Below are positions 50,750 to 58,932 of a stretch of DNA of 64,000 nt, in pieces. The stretch covers positions 1-64,000 of the forward strand of contig JAIPDI010000030.1 in assembly GCA_021737785.1 (NCBI GenBank), given 5' to 3'. Every line of letters begins with the position of its first letter. The first letter of the stretch is position 1. The notes beneath the pieces are model-generated. The model was not told the origin of the DNA. It searched no databases and saw only the letters and a program-made list of their open reading frames with translations. The stretch is from Deltaproteobacteria bacterium (GTDB taxonomy: Bacteria; Desulfobacterota; DSM-4660; Desulfatiglandales; Desulfatiglandaceae). Both the position numbers and the translations under genes were made by a program.

Positions 50750-51244
50750 ATGGAGAAAGTCCTGATGATAAATTACCAGAAATGCACCGGATGCCGGTTG
50801 TGTGAGCTGGTATGTTCGGTCATGCACGACGGGATTTCCAATCCTGCACGGAGCAGAATCAAGGTCATGAAATGGGAATCCGAGGGTCTGTATATCCCCA
50901 TGTCATGCCAGCAATGTGAAGATGCCCCATGCATGGATGTATGTCCTGTCAAGGCGATTTACCGCGACATGGACCTCGGATACGTGACCGTCGATTATGA
51001 CCTGTGCATCGGCTGCCGCTCATGTGTTGCGGTCTGTCCCTTCGGGGCAATGAACTACAACATTATCGATAAAAAGGTTTTCAAGTGTGACTTGTGCGGG
51101 GGCGACCCCCAGTGCGCAAGGTTCTGCGAGGTAAAGGCCATCGAATACGTGGACGCGGACCGGATCAGCACAGGCAAGAAGAAGGTCGCTGCCGAGAGGC
51201 TTTCCGCAGCACAGAGAGAGGCTTCGGCCCTCCAGGCCGCGTAG
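50750..51244 (+). CDS. Four-cluster 4Fe-4S electron transfer protein (HycB/AOR partner type)
   Basis: 164 residues; GAGAGGAGAAGATCA precedes the ATG. Cysteine motifs are CTGCRLCELVCSVMHDG, CQQCEDAPCMDVCP, CIGCRSCVAVCPFGAM and CDLCGGDPQCARFCE, the HycB/DmsB-type arrangement. It should carry electrons from AOR (130 bases upstream) to ferredoxin or a membrane complex. A strong intrinsic terminator follows at 51298-51351. Confidence 0.92.
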   Translation: MEKVLMINYQKCTGCRLCELVCSVMHDGISNPARSRIKVMKWESEGLYIPMSCQQCEDAPCMDVCPVKAIYRDMDLGYVTVDYDLCIGCRSCVAVCPFGAMNYNIIDKKVFKCDLCGGDPQCARFCEVKAIEYVDADRISTGKKKVAAERLSAAQREASALQAA

Positions 51245-51297
51245 TCATCAAGATACGGACTGCGGTGTTCCGGATCTCAGGATCCAGGATTTCCAAC

Positions 51298-51351
51298 AGG
51301 AGACGGATGTTGCCGGCGGATTGCTGAGGCATCCGTCTCCTCCTTTTTTTT
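51298..51351 (+). terminator. Intrinsic terminator after the AOR operon
   Basis: AGGAGACGGATG (51298-51309) pairs perfectly with CATCCGTCTCCT (51330-51341), then eight Ts at 51344-51351. It ends the AOR/4Fe-4S transcript and separates it from the EutA-like gene. Confidence 0.9.
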
Positions 51352-51451
51352 GGTCCTTTGGCTTACGCGAGAATTGCCGGAGGGAACCCCGAACCTTAGA
51401 GTTTCAAACATCTGAACCTTAGAACCTCTGGACTTTACAAGAGAGATATGA

Positions 51452-52882
51452 ATGGAAATTAACACCATAGAACTGCTTTCGGTGGGGGTGGACGTCGGGA
51501 GTTCAACCAGTCATCTGGCCTTTTCCAAACTCCTGCTGGAAAGGGACCACCAGTCCCCTACCCGGCGGTTTGAAATTCGGAACAGAGATATCATCTATGA
51601 AGGGACGATTATCGATACGCCGCTGTTGGACAGGGATACCATCGACATTGAAAAGCTATCCCTATTTTTTATCCAGGAGTATGAGCGGGCAGGGATCGAT
51701 CCCGCGGATATTCAGAGCGGGGCGGTGATCGTAACAGGAGAATCCGCCCGAAAAGAGAACGCCAGACAGATCGTGGAGGCCCTGTCCAGAGGCGCCGGGG
51801 ATTTTGTGGCCGCCACCGCCGGGGCCAACTTCGAGAGCCTCATCACTGCCCTCGGATCCGGGGCAGCCGCCCGGTCAAGGGATACCGGAAAGACCATCCT
51901 TTCCTGCGATATCGGCGGCGGCACATCCAATATGGCCATATCCAAGAATGGGGAGGTCCTGTCTACGAGCTGCATCGCCGTAGGAGGAAGGCTCCTGGCC
52001 GCACATGCCGATGGCACCATCTGGCGGGTCGACGAACCGGCGCGACAGGTGATGACGCATCTGGGCGTCCAATACCGGGTAGGGGATCAAATCGCTGCAG
52101 AGGATATGGAAAGGATCGCCGCCGCCTTTGCCGAAGCCCTGATCGAGGTCCTGAGCGGCCCGGCGACCTCTGACCTGGCCAGACGGCTCATGATGACGGA
52201 GAACCTCAATTTTACACACAAGATCGATGAATATTCGTTCTCAGGCGGGGTTGCAGAGTTGATCTACGGCGGCAACGGCTACTACAATGATATGGGAAAG
52301 CCGTTGGCCGACAAGATACGGTCCCTGGCGCCCAGGCTGGCAGCCCCGATCATTGAACCCAAAAACAAGATCCGGGCAACGGTCATCGGTGCCGGCGCGT
52401 ACTCCCTGTCCATCTCCGGTTCTTCGGGATTTATGGATGACGCAATATCCTTTCCCATCAAGAACGTCCCTGTACTCAGGGTGGATGCGGAGGCGGAGCG
52501 ACTGAGCCGGGATCATGTGATCTCCGCTATACAGACCTCCTTTCGGAGATTTGATCTTACCGAAGGGGAAGAGGTCGTGGCCTTATACTTCAAGGACCCT
52601 GTGAGGGCCTATTACCCTGAACTGGAGCTGTTTGCAAAATCCATCGAGGCCGCCCTTCCCCGTTCAATCATCAACCGTCTCCCGATCATCCTGATCTTTG
52701 AAAAGGATATCGCCTGCAGCGTGGGGAACGTGATCCGCCGGGAGACCGGTCTTAAAACGAATCTCCTGTCCCTGGATGAACTCATCCTGACAGAAGGAGA
52801 CTGGATCGACATCGGGGAACCCCTGGTGGCGGGCCAGGTCTTCCCCGTGACGGTAAAGTCGCTGGTGTTTAACAGGAATTAG
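51452..52882 (+). CDS. EutA-like ASKHA ATPase, cobalamin enzyme reactivase
   Basis: 476 residues. VGVDVGSSTSHLAFSKL is the phosphate-1 loop of ASKHA ATPases, ILSCDIGGGTSNMAI the phosphate-2 loop, GAVIVTGESARKENARQI and FSGGVAEL adenosine-site text. These match EutA, which exchanges damaged adenosylcobalamin in ethanolamine ammonia-lyase. No EutB/EutC gene is in the window, so either the lyase is elsewhere or the protein serves another corrinoid enzyme. AAGAGAGATATGA precedes the ATG. The upstream 51390-51440 stretch carries the GAACCT-word repeat family. Confidence 0.85.
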   Translation: MEINTIELLSVGVDVGSSTSHLAFSKLLLERDHQSPTRRFEIRNRDIIYEGTIIDTPLLDRDTIDIEKLSLFFIQEYERAGIDPADIQSGAVIVTGESARKENARQIVEALSRGAGDFVAATAGANFESLITALGSGAAARSRDTGKTILSCDIGGGTSNMAISKNGEVLSTSCIAVGGRLLAAHADGTIWRVDEPARQVMTHLGVQYRVGDQIAAEDMERIAAAFAEALIEVLSGPATSDLARRLMMTENLNFTHKIDEYSFSGGVAELIYGGNGYYNDMGKPLADKIRSLAPRLAAPIIEPKNKIRATVIGAGAYSLSISGSSGFMDDAISFPIKNVPVLRVDAEAERLSRDHVISAIQTSFRRFDLTEGEEVVALYFKDPVRAYYPELELFAKSIEAALPRSIINRLPIILIFEKDIACSVGNVIRRETGLKTNLLSLDELILTEGDWIDIGEPLVAGQVFPVTVKSLVFNRN

Positions 52883-52888
52883 GCGTGA

Positions 52889-52975
52889 GGCGCGGCAGTA
52901 AGCAGTGAGAAGTAAGCAGTAGGAGTAGGAAGTAGGCAGTGGGCAGTAAGGAGTAGGCAGGACGCAGGAGCAGCA
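52889..52975 (+). repeat. Word-like repeat of GCAGTAAGGAGTAG units
   Basis: GCAGTAAGCAGTGAGAAGTA is followed by AGCAGTAGGAGTAGG and GTGGGCAGTAAGGAGTAGGC. It is the best example of this family; another lies at about 47070-47098. Confidence 0.75.
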
Positions 52976-53062
52976 AGACGCATGAGCACCGGATAGCACA
53001 TTTTCCAAATATCCAGCACCCCATCCCCGGTCCAGACTTTTTCAGTTGTCAATTATCAATAG

Positions 53063-54460
53063 TCAGTTCCCGACCGGCATCCGGATCGTAAATCTGGATC
53101 CCTTGTTCAATTCGCTCTCCACACCGACCGTGCCGCCGTGGGCGTGTACGATCGCCCTTACAAAACTGAGGCCCAGGCCGAGCCCCCGCTGGGACCGGCT
53201 GTGATCCCCCCGGTAGAGGCGGTCCCAGATCTTACTGATGTCGGCGGGAGGGATCCCTACCCCCTGATCTGAGATGGAGATGACAGCACAGGCATCTTCT
53301 GGTCGGGCGGATATTTCTATCTCCCTGCCGTTTCCGCTGTACTTGATGGCATTATCCAGGAGATTGGCCATGACCTGCTGGAAGCGGATTCGATCGGCAC
53401 GGATAACCAGCTCTTGGGGGAGATTTCCGGTGATGGCGATCCCCTTCTCCTCTGCCACCACCTCATAGAGATCCATTATGGACTCAATAACTTCGGGGAC
53501 AGATACCTCGCCGATCTCCAGCCGCATCGCCCCGGTCTCCGCCTCGGCAATATCCATCAGGGCATTCAGCATGGTCAACATCCGTTCGGATTCTTCCATG
53601 CAATCGGCCAACGCCTCCCTGCACGCATTCTGTTCCCTGGCATCCTGGAGCGCCAGTTCGGCCACGCCGCGCAGGCGGGTCATGGGGGTCCGCAGATCAT
53701 GGGCCACATTGTCCAGGGAGTCATGCATGGCCTGTATCAGGGAATCATTCCTGTCCAGCATCTGGTTGAAAAGAGAGACCAGCTCATACATCTCCCCCCG
53801 TTCTCCCCGTACAGGAACGCGCAGACTCATCTTCCCTGTCTTCAGAATATCTCTCACGGTCTGGATGAGATGACGGATCGGCCGGATGGCGCGGAAGGTC
53901 AGGAGTCCGCCGCCGACAATGCCCAAGAGGAGGATCGGGACGCTGAACATCAAAAACACGGTCCTGAAAAACGACAGGAGTTCCTGGGCCTGGGTGGAAC
54001 TCTTTCCCACCTGGAGCTTGAGGCCGCCCGGCAACCCCGTTATACCGATGGTCCAGGCCTCTTTTTCCGCCTGGTCTTTGATGGTGAGCCACAACTCCTC
54101 TTCCGTGCGCGGCACCGACCTGAGCCGGCCGTCGTCAACGCCCTTAAACCCTTTTGGAAAGCTGACAAAGAGGACCTGGTTGAGGGGACCCACGATACGC
54201 ACAAAGAAGATGTCCCTGGCCGTACCGCTCTGTTGATCGAACCGGGCCTTGAGCGCGCGGAGCCCGCCCTCCCCATACCAGGCGCGGTACTCCTGGATCC
54301 GGTCCCGGACGGTCTCACGCTCCCGCTGCTCGATGAGGTTATCCATAAGATAATAGGCGACGACAAACAGGCCGCCGGAACTGACCACAAAAAAGAGCGC
54401 ATAAAGGGCGCTCAATTTCAGGCTGAAGGTCAGTCCGATCTTACTGTTCCTTGAGAACAT
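53063..54460 (-). CDS. Sensor histidine kinase with HAMP domain
   Basis: 465 residues. A membrane helix at ~10-35 (KLSALYALFFVVSSGGLFVV), a ~130-residue periplasmic domain, a second helix at ~168-190 (FLMFSVPILLLGIVGGGLL), HAMP (RPIRHLIQTVRDI), HisKA with the phospho-acceptor His in NVAHDLRTPMTRLRG, and HATPase_c with NLLDNAIKYS, DQGVGIP and GLGLGLSFVRAIVHAHGG. It is of the OmpR-partner type. Its start overlaps the upstream response regulator gene by about 20 bases. The signal is unknown; the layout resembles heavy-metal or envelope-stress kinases. Confidence 0.9.
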   Translation of the reverse strand: MFSRNSKIGLTFSLKLSALYALFFVVSSGGLFVVAYYLMDNLIEQRERETVRDRIQEYRAWYGEGGLRALKARFDQQSGTARDIFFVRIVGPLNQVLFVSFPKGFKGVDDGRLRSVPRTEEELWLTIKDQAEKEAWTIGITGLPGGLKLQVGKSSTQAQELLSFFRTVFLMFSVPILLLGIVGGGLLTFRAIRPIRHLIQTVRDILKTGKMSLRVPVRGERGEMYELVSLFNQMLDRNDSLIQAMHDSLDNVAHDLRTPMTRLRGVAELALQDAREQNACREALADCMEESERMLTMLNALMDIAEAETGAMRLEIGEVSVPEVIESIMDLYEVVAEEKGIAITGNLPQELVIRADRIRFQQVMANLLDNAIKYSGNGREIEISARPEDACAVISISDQGVGIPPADISKIWDRLYRGDHSRSQRGLGLGLSFVRAIVHAHGGTVGVESELNKGSRFTIRMPVGN

Positions 54461-55115
54461 AGCCCATTCCGCGAACCGTCTGAATCATCTTATGGTCAAA
54501 GTCCCTGTCGATTTTGTTGCGAAGCCGGCACACCAGGACATCCACCACATTGGTCTGGGGATCAAAGCTGTAATCGTACACATGCTCCAGTATGGAGGTC
54601 TTGGACACAATCCGATTCTTGTTTCGCACCAGATATTCCAACAGGGCGAATTCACGGGCCGGAAGGCTGATATCCGCATTATTCCGTCGGGCCTGGCGGG
54701 ACAGAAGATCCAGGGTCAGTTCTCCTGCGGTAAGGGTGGAGGGCTCTGATATCCGGGTGGATCGCCGGATCAGGGCATGAATCCTGGCCAGGAGTTCTGA
54801 AAATGAAAAGGGTTTGGTCAGGTAGTCATCGCCTCCGGCCTGGAGGCCCTTGACCCGGTCGTCCACCGAGCGTTTTGCGCTTAAAATGATCACCGGGGTT
54901 GCAATCTTCTTTGCGCGCAGCCGCTCGATCAGGGAGAGACCGTCAAGACCGGGGAGCATGATATCCACCACGGCCGCATCATAGGGCTCGGTGAGCCCCA
55001 GATGAAGACCGTCCACCCCGTCATGGGCCACATCCACGGCAAATCCAGCCTCCTTCAGGCCCTTTGATATAAAGGAGGCGATTTTTGAGTCGTCTTCTAC
55101 AACCAGTATTCTCAT
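54441..55115 (-). CDS. OmpR/PhoB-family response regulator
   Basis: I take the ATG at 55115 (opening MRILVVEDDSKIASFISKG), since residues further upstream lack domain character; 224 residues. The receiver has phospho-acceptor Asp in AAVVDIMLPGLDGL, Ser in VIILSAK and Lys in DYLTKPFSFSEL. The winged helix (~125-224) has LTLDLLSRQARRNN, AREFALLEYLVRN and VVDVLVCRLRNKID ending in VRGMGYVLKEQ. It should be phosphorylated by the overlapping kinase. Confidence 0.92.
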   Translation of the reverse strand: MRILVVEDDSKIASFISKGLKEAGFAVDVAHDGVDGLHLGLTEPYDAAVVDIMLPGLDGLSLIERLRAKKIATPVIILSAKRSVDDRVKGLQAGGDDYLTKPFSFSELLARIHALIRRSTRISEPSTLTAGELTLDLLSRQARRNNADISLPAREFALLEYLVRNKNRIVSKTSILEHVYDYSFDPQTNVVDVLVCRLRNKIDRDFDHKMIQTVRGMGYVLKEQ

Positions 55116-55347
55116 GTAAGCCCCATCCGTGCACATGCCCCTCTTTTTTAAATTGCCGGTGCTCCCGTTCACAGCCGAGGGAAATCATAAGAATGACCCC
55201 TTTTTGTTGTTTTGGGCTGCAACAATTTGTGTATGGAGCATGGGCACCCTCAAATCATAACCCTTCCGGCATGCGAACCGTCGGCCATGTTCCGATACCT
55301 GTAAGAAAATGGTAAATAATCCCGGAAAGTCAAGGGCCTTATCCGCC

Positions 55348-56490
55348 TTATTCAACGATCTGGTTCTGGAAAAATTTTTGGACGTCTTCTTCCAAATACC
55401 CAAGATCGCCCAACATCTCTTTTGTGTTGGCGCCCCGGCGGCCCCTTGCGGGGGTAGCTTGTCCCGGGGTCCGGGAGAGTCTGGGGGCCGGGGCCGGCTG
55501 CGGCACATCATCAATGGTCAGGATGATCTCTCTTTCCCTGTTGTGGGGGTGGTGTTCCACCTCGTTCAATTCGAGGACCGGGGCCACACAGGCATCTTTT
55601 CCCTCAAAGATCCGGGTCCACTCATCACGGGATTTTGTCTTGAATACAGCGGTGAATCGCTCGGTCATCTCCGGCCATTTTCCCATATCCATCTGGTGAG
55701 GAAGGGATGATGGATCGATCTCGAGACCTTTCAGAAGCTCGGCATAGAATCTCCCCTCAATGGCCCCCACCGCCATAAACTTATTGTCAGCGGTCTCATA
55801 GGTCTGATAGAACGGGGCGCCGCTGTCCAGAACGTTGGTCCCGATATCGAGGGTCATCAGGTGGTGGGCCAGCATACCGTAAAAGAGGGTTGACAGGTTG
55901 GCCGCGCCGTCCACCATGGCCGCATCCACCACCTGTCCCTTCCCGGAACGGGTTCTTTCAACAATGGCCAGGAGAATGCCGAGGGCGCACAGCATCCCGC
56001 CCCCGGCAAAATCCCCCAGAAGGTTGCAGGGAGGGAGCGGCCGTTCCCCCTTTCTGCGGAAGAGCGACAGGGCCCCGGACAAGGCGATGTAGTCGATATC
56101 ATGCCCGGCCATACCGGCATAAGCGCCGTTCTGTCCCCAGCCCGTCAGCCGGGCGTAAATCAACCCGGGATTCGTTCCCATCACCTCATCCGGACCCAAT
56201 CCCAGGGCCTCCATCACGCCGGGCCGGTAAGGCTCTACCAGGACATCGGCATTACGGATCATTCTTCTGACAATCTCGACCCCTTCACCTGTTTTGAGGT
56301 TGACCCGAACAGACCGTTTGCCCCGGTCAAACGGGTTCTTCTCCATGATATTGGGGATCTCAGGGGCTCCTTTGGCTAATCGATCCACAACAGTCACGTC
56401 CGCCCCGAAATCGGCCAACAGCATGCCGCAATAAGGGGACGGGGCCAGACCGGCCATCTCGGTAACCTTGATTCCGTCTAATGGGCGCAT
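55348..56490 (-). CDS. Alpha-methylacyl-CoA racemase-like, CaiB/BaiF CoA-transferase superfamily
   Basis: 380 residues. The N-terminal MRPLDGIKVTEMAGLAPSPY, LADFGADVTVVD, and NPFDRGKRSVRVNLK are superfamily features. The racemase pair appears as GHDIDYIALSGAL (His and Asp-Tyr) and CNLLGDFAGGGMLCAL (Asp), as in AMACR/MCR proteins rather than formyl-CoA transferases. It would interconvert (R)- and (S)-2-methylacyl-CoA. This suits branched-chain beta-oxidation with the MFE-2-like and SCPx-like enzymes at 30640-37089, although it lies 18 kb away. The C-terminus is Arg/Pro-rich and ends FQNQIVE. Confidence 0.85.
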   Translation of the reverse strand: MRPLDGIKVTEMAGLAPSPYCGMLLADFGADVTVVDRLAKGAPEIPNIMEKNPFDRGKRSVRVNLKTGEGVEIVRRMIRNADVLVEPYRPGVMEALGLGPDEVMGTNPGLIYARLTGWGQNGAYAGMAGHDIDYIALSGALSLFRRKGERPLPPCNLLGDFAGGGMLCALGILLAIVERTRSGKGQVVDAAMVDGAANLSTLFYGMLAHHLMTLDIGTNVLDSGAPFYQTYETADNKFMAVGAIEGRFYAELLKGLEIDPSSLPHQMDMGKWPEMTERFTAVFKTKSRDEWTRIFEGKDACVAPVLELNEVEHHPHNREREIILTIDDVPQPAPAPRLSRTPGQATPARGRRGANTKEMLGDLGYLEEDVQKFFQNQIVE

Positions 56491-56567
56491 ATGCCTTTCC
56501 TCGGTAATTGAAGGTTTACGGTTGGTTCAGAATCCCTCATGATCGGTTGTCAATTCTCACTCGTCCC

Positions 56568-57623
56568 TTATGCGCCGTACGCCAGGACCTTCATCCAATC
56601 ATCAATTTCGATGCCCGGCGTTTCCGCACCCGTCTCTTTGTAAAAGGCGGCCAGCAGGTCGCGGGCCGATTCAATCCTTCTGCTGTCAAGGGACCCTTCC
56701 AGGAGGTGAACCGCCCCTTCGGGAAAGCAGAAGAAGTCTCCGGACAGGCGGACTCGCCTGAATCGTCCCTCCTCCACTTCAAAGTCCGACCGTATCAGCC
56801 CGCCTGCCGCCTTGTGCACCCTCTGTACAACATCTATTCCTGCCCGGATCTTCACGCTCCGGCCTTCCCGCGGCCGCCCCTTTTGATGGAGCCATTCCTC
56901 TGACAGCATCCGTTCTCTCAGATCATCCATCTTTTTCATCAGGGCCCGGTCCCTGACACCGGGGGTCATCGGTCCCAGCAACGCCTGAAAGGCCTCACCC
57001 ATGAGGCGGTTCAATCGCGCTTCGGTCCACTCTCTTGCCGCATCCGTGCCCAGCTCGCGCCGTATGGTGGAGAGATTATCGTAGAGGGTCTTGTGGACCT
57101 TGTCACGAAATTTCTCATCCGGGACCCTCAGGACCTTCGCCATCATCTCATAATCGAAATCCACGATCAAATTCCCCACAAAGACGACCGCATCTCCGAT
57201 CTCGCCGGCGCCGGTACCGGATATTTTACGTGTTCCTGCGACCACATCATTGACCGGCTTGAATCTCACAGGGATGCCGACCCTTTGATAGACGTCAAGG
57301 ATGGGCTGAAGAAATTTCCTATAAAACGCCTCTTTGTTCCTGGGGACCTGGGGGTTGTTTTTGTGAAGAACCAGTTGAAAAAAGAGCTGGTGCCCGTCAA
57401 GATAGACCGCCCCTCCGCCCACTTCGCGCCTGAAGACGGGGATATGGTTGGCCCTGCAGAAACCCAGATCGACCTCCTGTTCCACATCCTGATGAAATCC
57501 GATGCAGACATAGGGGGTGGCCGGAGAAACCAGAGAGAGTGCCTCCCGCCCCAATCTGGCCAGGGCATGGTATATCAGCTGCGACTCGTCCCAGGGGACC
57601 TTTCCCAGGTTGTAAAGCTCCAC
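56568..57623 (-). CDS. lplA: Lipoate-protein ligase A family protein
   Basis: The start is GTG at 57623; 351 residues. ATPYVCIGFHQDVEQEVDL, FRREVGGGAVYLDG (the RRxxGGGAVxHD loop, with Leu for the usual His), KPVNDVVAGTRKISGTG with the catalytic Lys, and HKTLYDNLSTIRREL match LplA/LipM-type ligases; a C-terminal accessory domain (~255-351) is present. It attaches lipoate or octanoate to acyl carrier Lys residues such as GcvH or E2. It lies 16 bases from the MFS stop, in one operon with the MFS and hybrid kinase. Confidence 0.85.
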   Translation of the reverse strand: MELYNLGKVPWDESQLIYHALARLGREALSLVSPATPYVCIGFHQDVEQEVDLGFCRANHIPVFRREVGGGAVYLDGHQLFFQLVLHKNNPQVPRNKEAFYRKFLQPILDVYQRVGIPVRFKPVNDVVAGTRKISGTGAGEIGDAVVFVGNLIVDFDYEMMAKVLRVPDEKFRDKVHKTLYDNLSTIRRELGTDAAREWTEARLNRLMGEAFQALLGPMTPGVRDRALMKKMDDLRERMLSEEWLHQKGRPREGRSVKIRAGIDVVQRVHKAAGGLIRSDFEVEEGRFRRVRLSGDFFCFPEGAVHLLEGSLDSRRIESARDLLAAFYKETGAETPGIEIDDWMKVLAYGA

Positions 57624-57639
57624 GTGAAAATTACCTTTC

Positions 57640-58932
57640 TCAATCCACCAACTGCCGGCAGTGGGTCTCCGTGGTGAAACAGATGAGGACGGCCGAGAGA
57701 ATCGACCCCATTATCATCAGGCTGAACGCGGACTGGTACGCATTCAGCTGATAGATTTTTACCCCGTTTTCCAGACCTCCGCTCCAATTCCTGTCCAGGA
57801 CCCACCCCATGACCGGCTGCAGCACCATGGCCCCCGTCATAACCCCCATGTTGCAGACGCCGGATACGGTCCCTGTCAGCGAAGGGGGCACCGATTCCTT
57901 GACAAAAGCAAAACCGATGATCATGGCACCCGACGCAAACCCCACGATGGAAATCAGTACGGTCAACAGCCATACCGGCCACTGCGGCATAAACAGAATC
58001 AGACCCCAGCCGGCACAGGCCACAAAACAGCCCGCCGCATACAGCGGCTTTCTCCGGCCGATCCTGTCTGACATCGCCCCCAGCACAGGCCCTCCGAAGG
58101 CCCAGGCGATCAACAGAACCGAGGTCAGGGCAGCGCTCTCGGCAGGAGAGAGGCCGTAATGGGTCGACAGGAACGGTACCCCCCACAGGCCTGAAAAGGC
58201 CAGGACCGGGCCGGCCATGCCGGCCGGCGCAATGGACAGAAGCCAGGTGTTCTTGTAATGAAATACCTTCAATAAACCGGCAAATACCGATGCGGCGGCA
58301 TCCGGCCGGATATTGGCAGAGGGGATGAAACTGGCATACCCCCGTTCGGACGGATCATCCCGTACCACGATCCAGATCGCCACGGCGATGGCAAGAGACA
58401 CGCCCGCCGAGGCCAGCATCACCGGCCGCCACCCGAAGTGCTCCACCAGTATCCGCAACGGCACACCCGCGGACACGGCCCCGACCACGCCGCAAAAAAG
58501 GCCCAGGCCGCTGGTCAGGGCAAACCGCCGCGGCGGAAACCAGTGCATGGAGAGCTTGAGCATGGCAACCCAGGCCACGCCCACCGCCCCCCCAATCAGT
58601 AGACGTCCAATATTGGCGAGGATGAGGACGGGGGCCATGGCAAAGAGAAAAGCCCCTAAACACGCAATAAATGCCCCGGTAGTGAGGAGTTTTTTGGGTC
58701 CCCAAGAGTCGGCCAGAATCCCTGTCGGGATCTGCATGGCGACATAGCTGTAGAAATAGAACGCAGAGAGGTTCCCCAAGGCGGCGGCACCGATACTGAA
58801 ATCGGCCATCAGGTGATCTGTCATCACGGCCGGCGCCACCCGCTGGTAAAAACCGCTCAGGTAAAAGGCAGCCCCCAGCCCCCAGATGGCCCAGGAGAGA
58901 CCTGCGGGTGGATGCTTCTTAGGATCGGTCAT
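57640..58932 (-). CDS. Major facilitator superfamily transporter
   Basis: 430 residues, 12 predicted helices. The opening GLSWAIWGLGAAFYLSGFYQR and APAVMTDHLMADFSIG, then MQIPTGILADSWGPKKLLT (motif A), fit the phthalate/glucarate-type (ACS) MFS clade; GAMSDRIGRRKPLYA is the second motif A. The start overlaps the hybrid kinase stop as ATGA, implying coupled translation. An organic-acid anion is the likely substrate class. The order kinase-MFS-lipoate ligase is unusual. Confidence 0.88.
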   Translation of the reverse strand: MTDPKKHPPAGLSWAIWGLGAAFYLSGFYQRVAPAVMTDHLMADFSIGAAALGNLSAFYFYSYVAMQIPTGILADSWGPKKLLTTGAFIACLGAFLFAMAPVLILANIGRLLIGGAVGVAWVAMLKLSMHWFPPRRFALTSGLGLFCGVVGAVSAGVPLRILVEHFGWRPVMLASAGVSLAIAVAIWIVVRDDPSERGYASFIPSANIRPDAAASVFAGLLKVFHYKNTWLLSIAPAGMAGPVLAFSGLWGVPFLSTHYGLSPAESAALTSVLLIAWAFGGPVLGAMSDRIGRRKPLYAAGCFVACAGWGLILFMPQWPVWLLTVLISIVGFASGAMIIGFAFVKESVPPSLTGTVSGVCNMGVMTGAMVLQPVMGWVLDRNWSGGLENGVKIYQLNAYQSAFSLMIMGSILSAVLICFTTETHCRQLVD

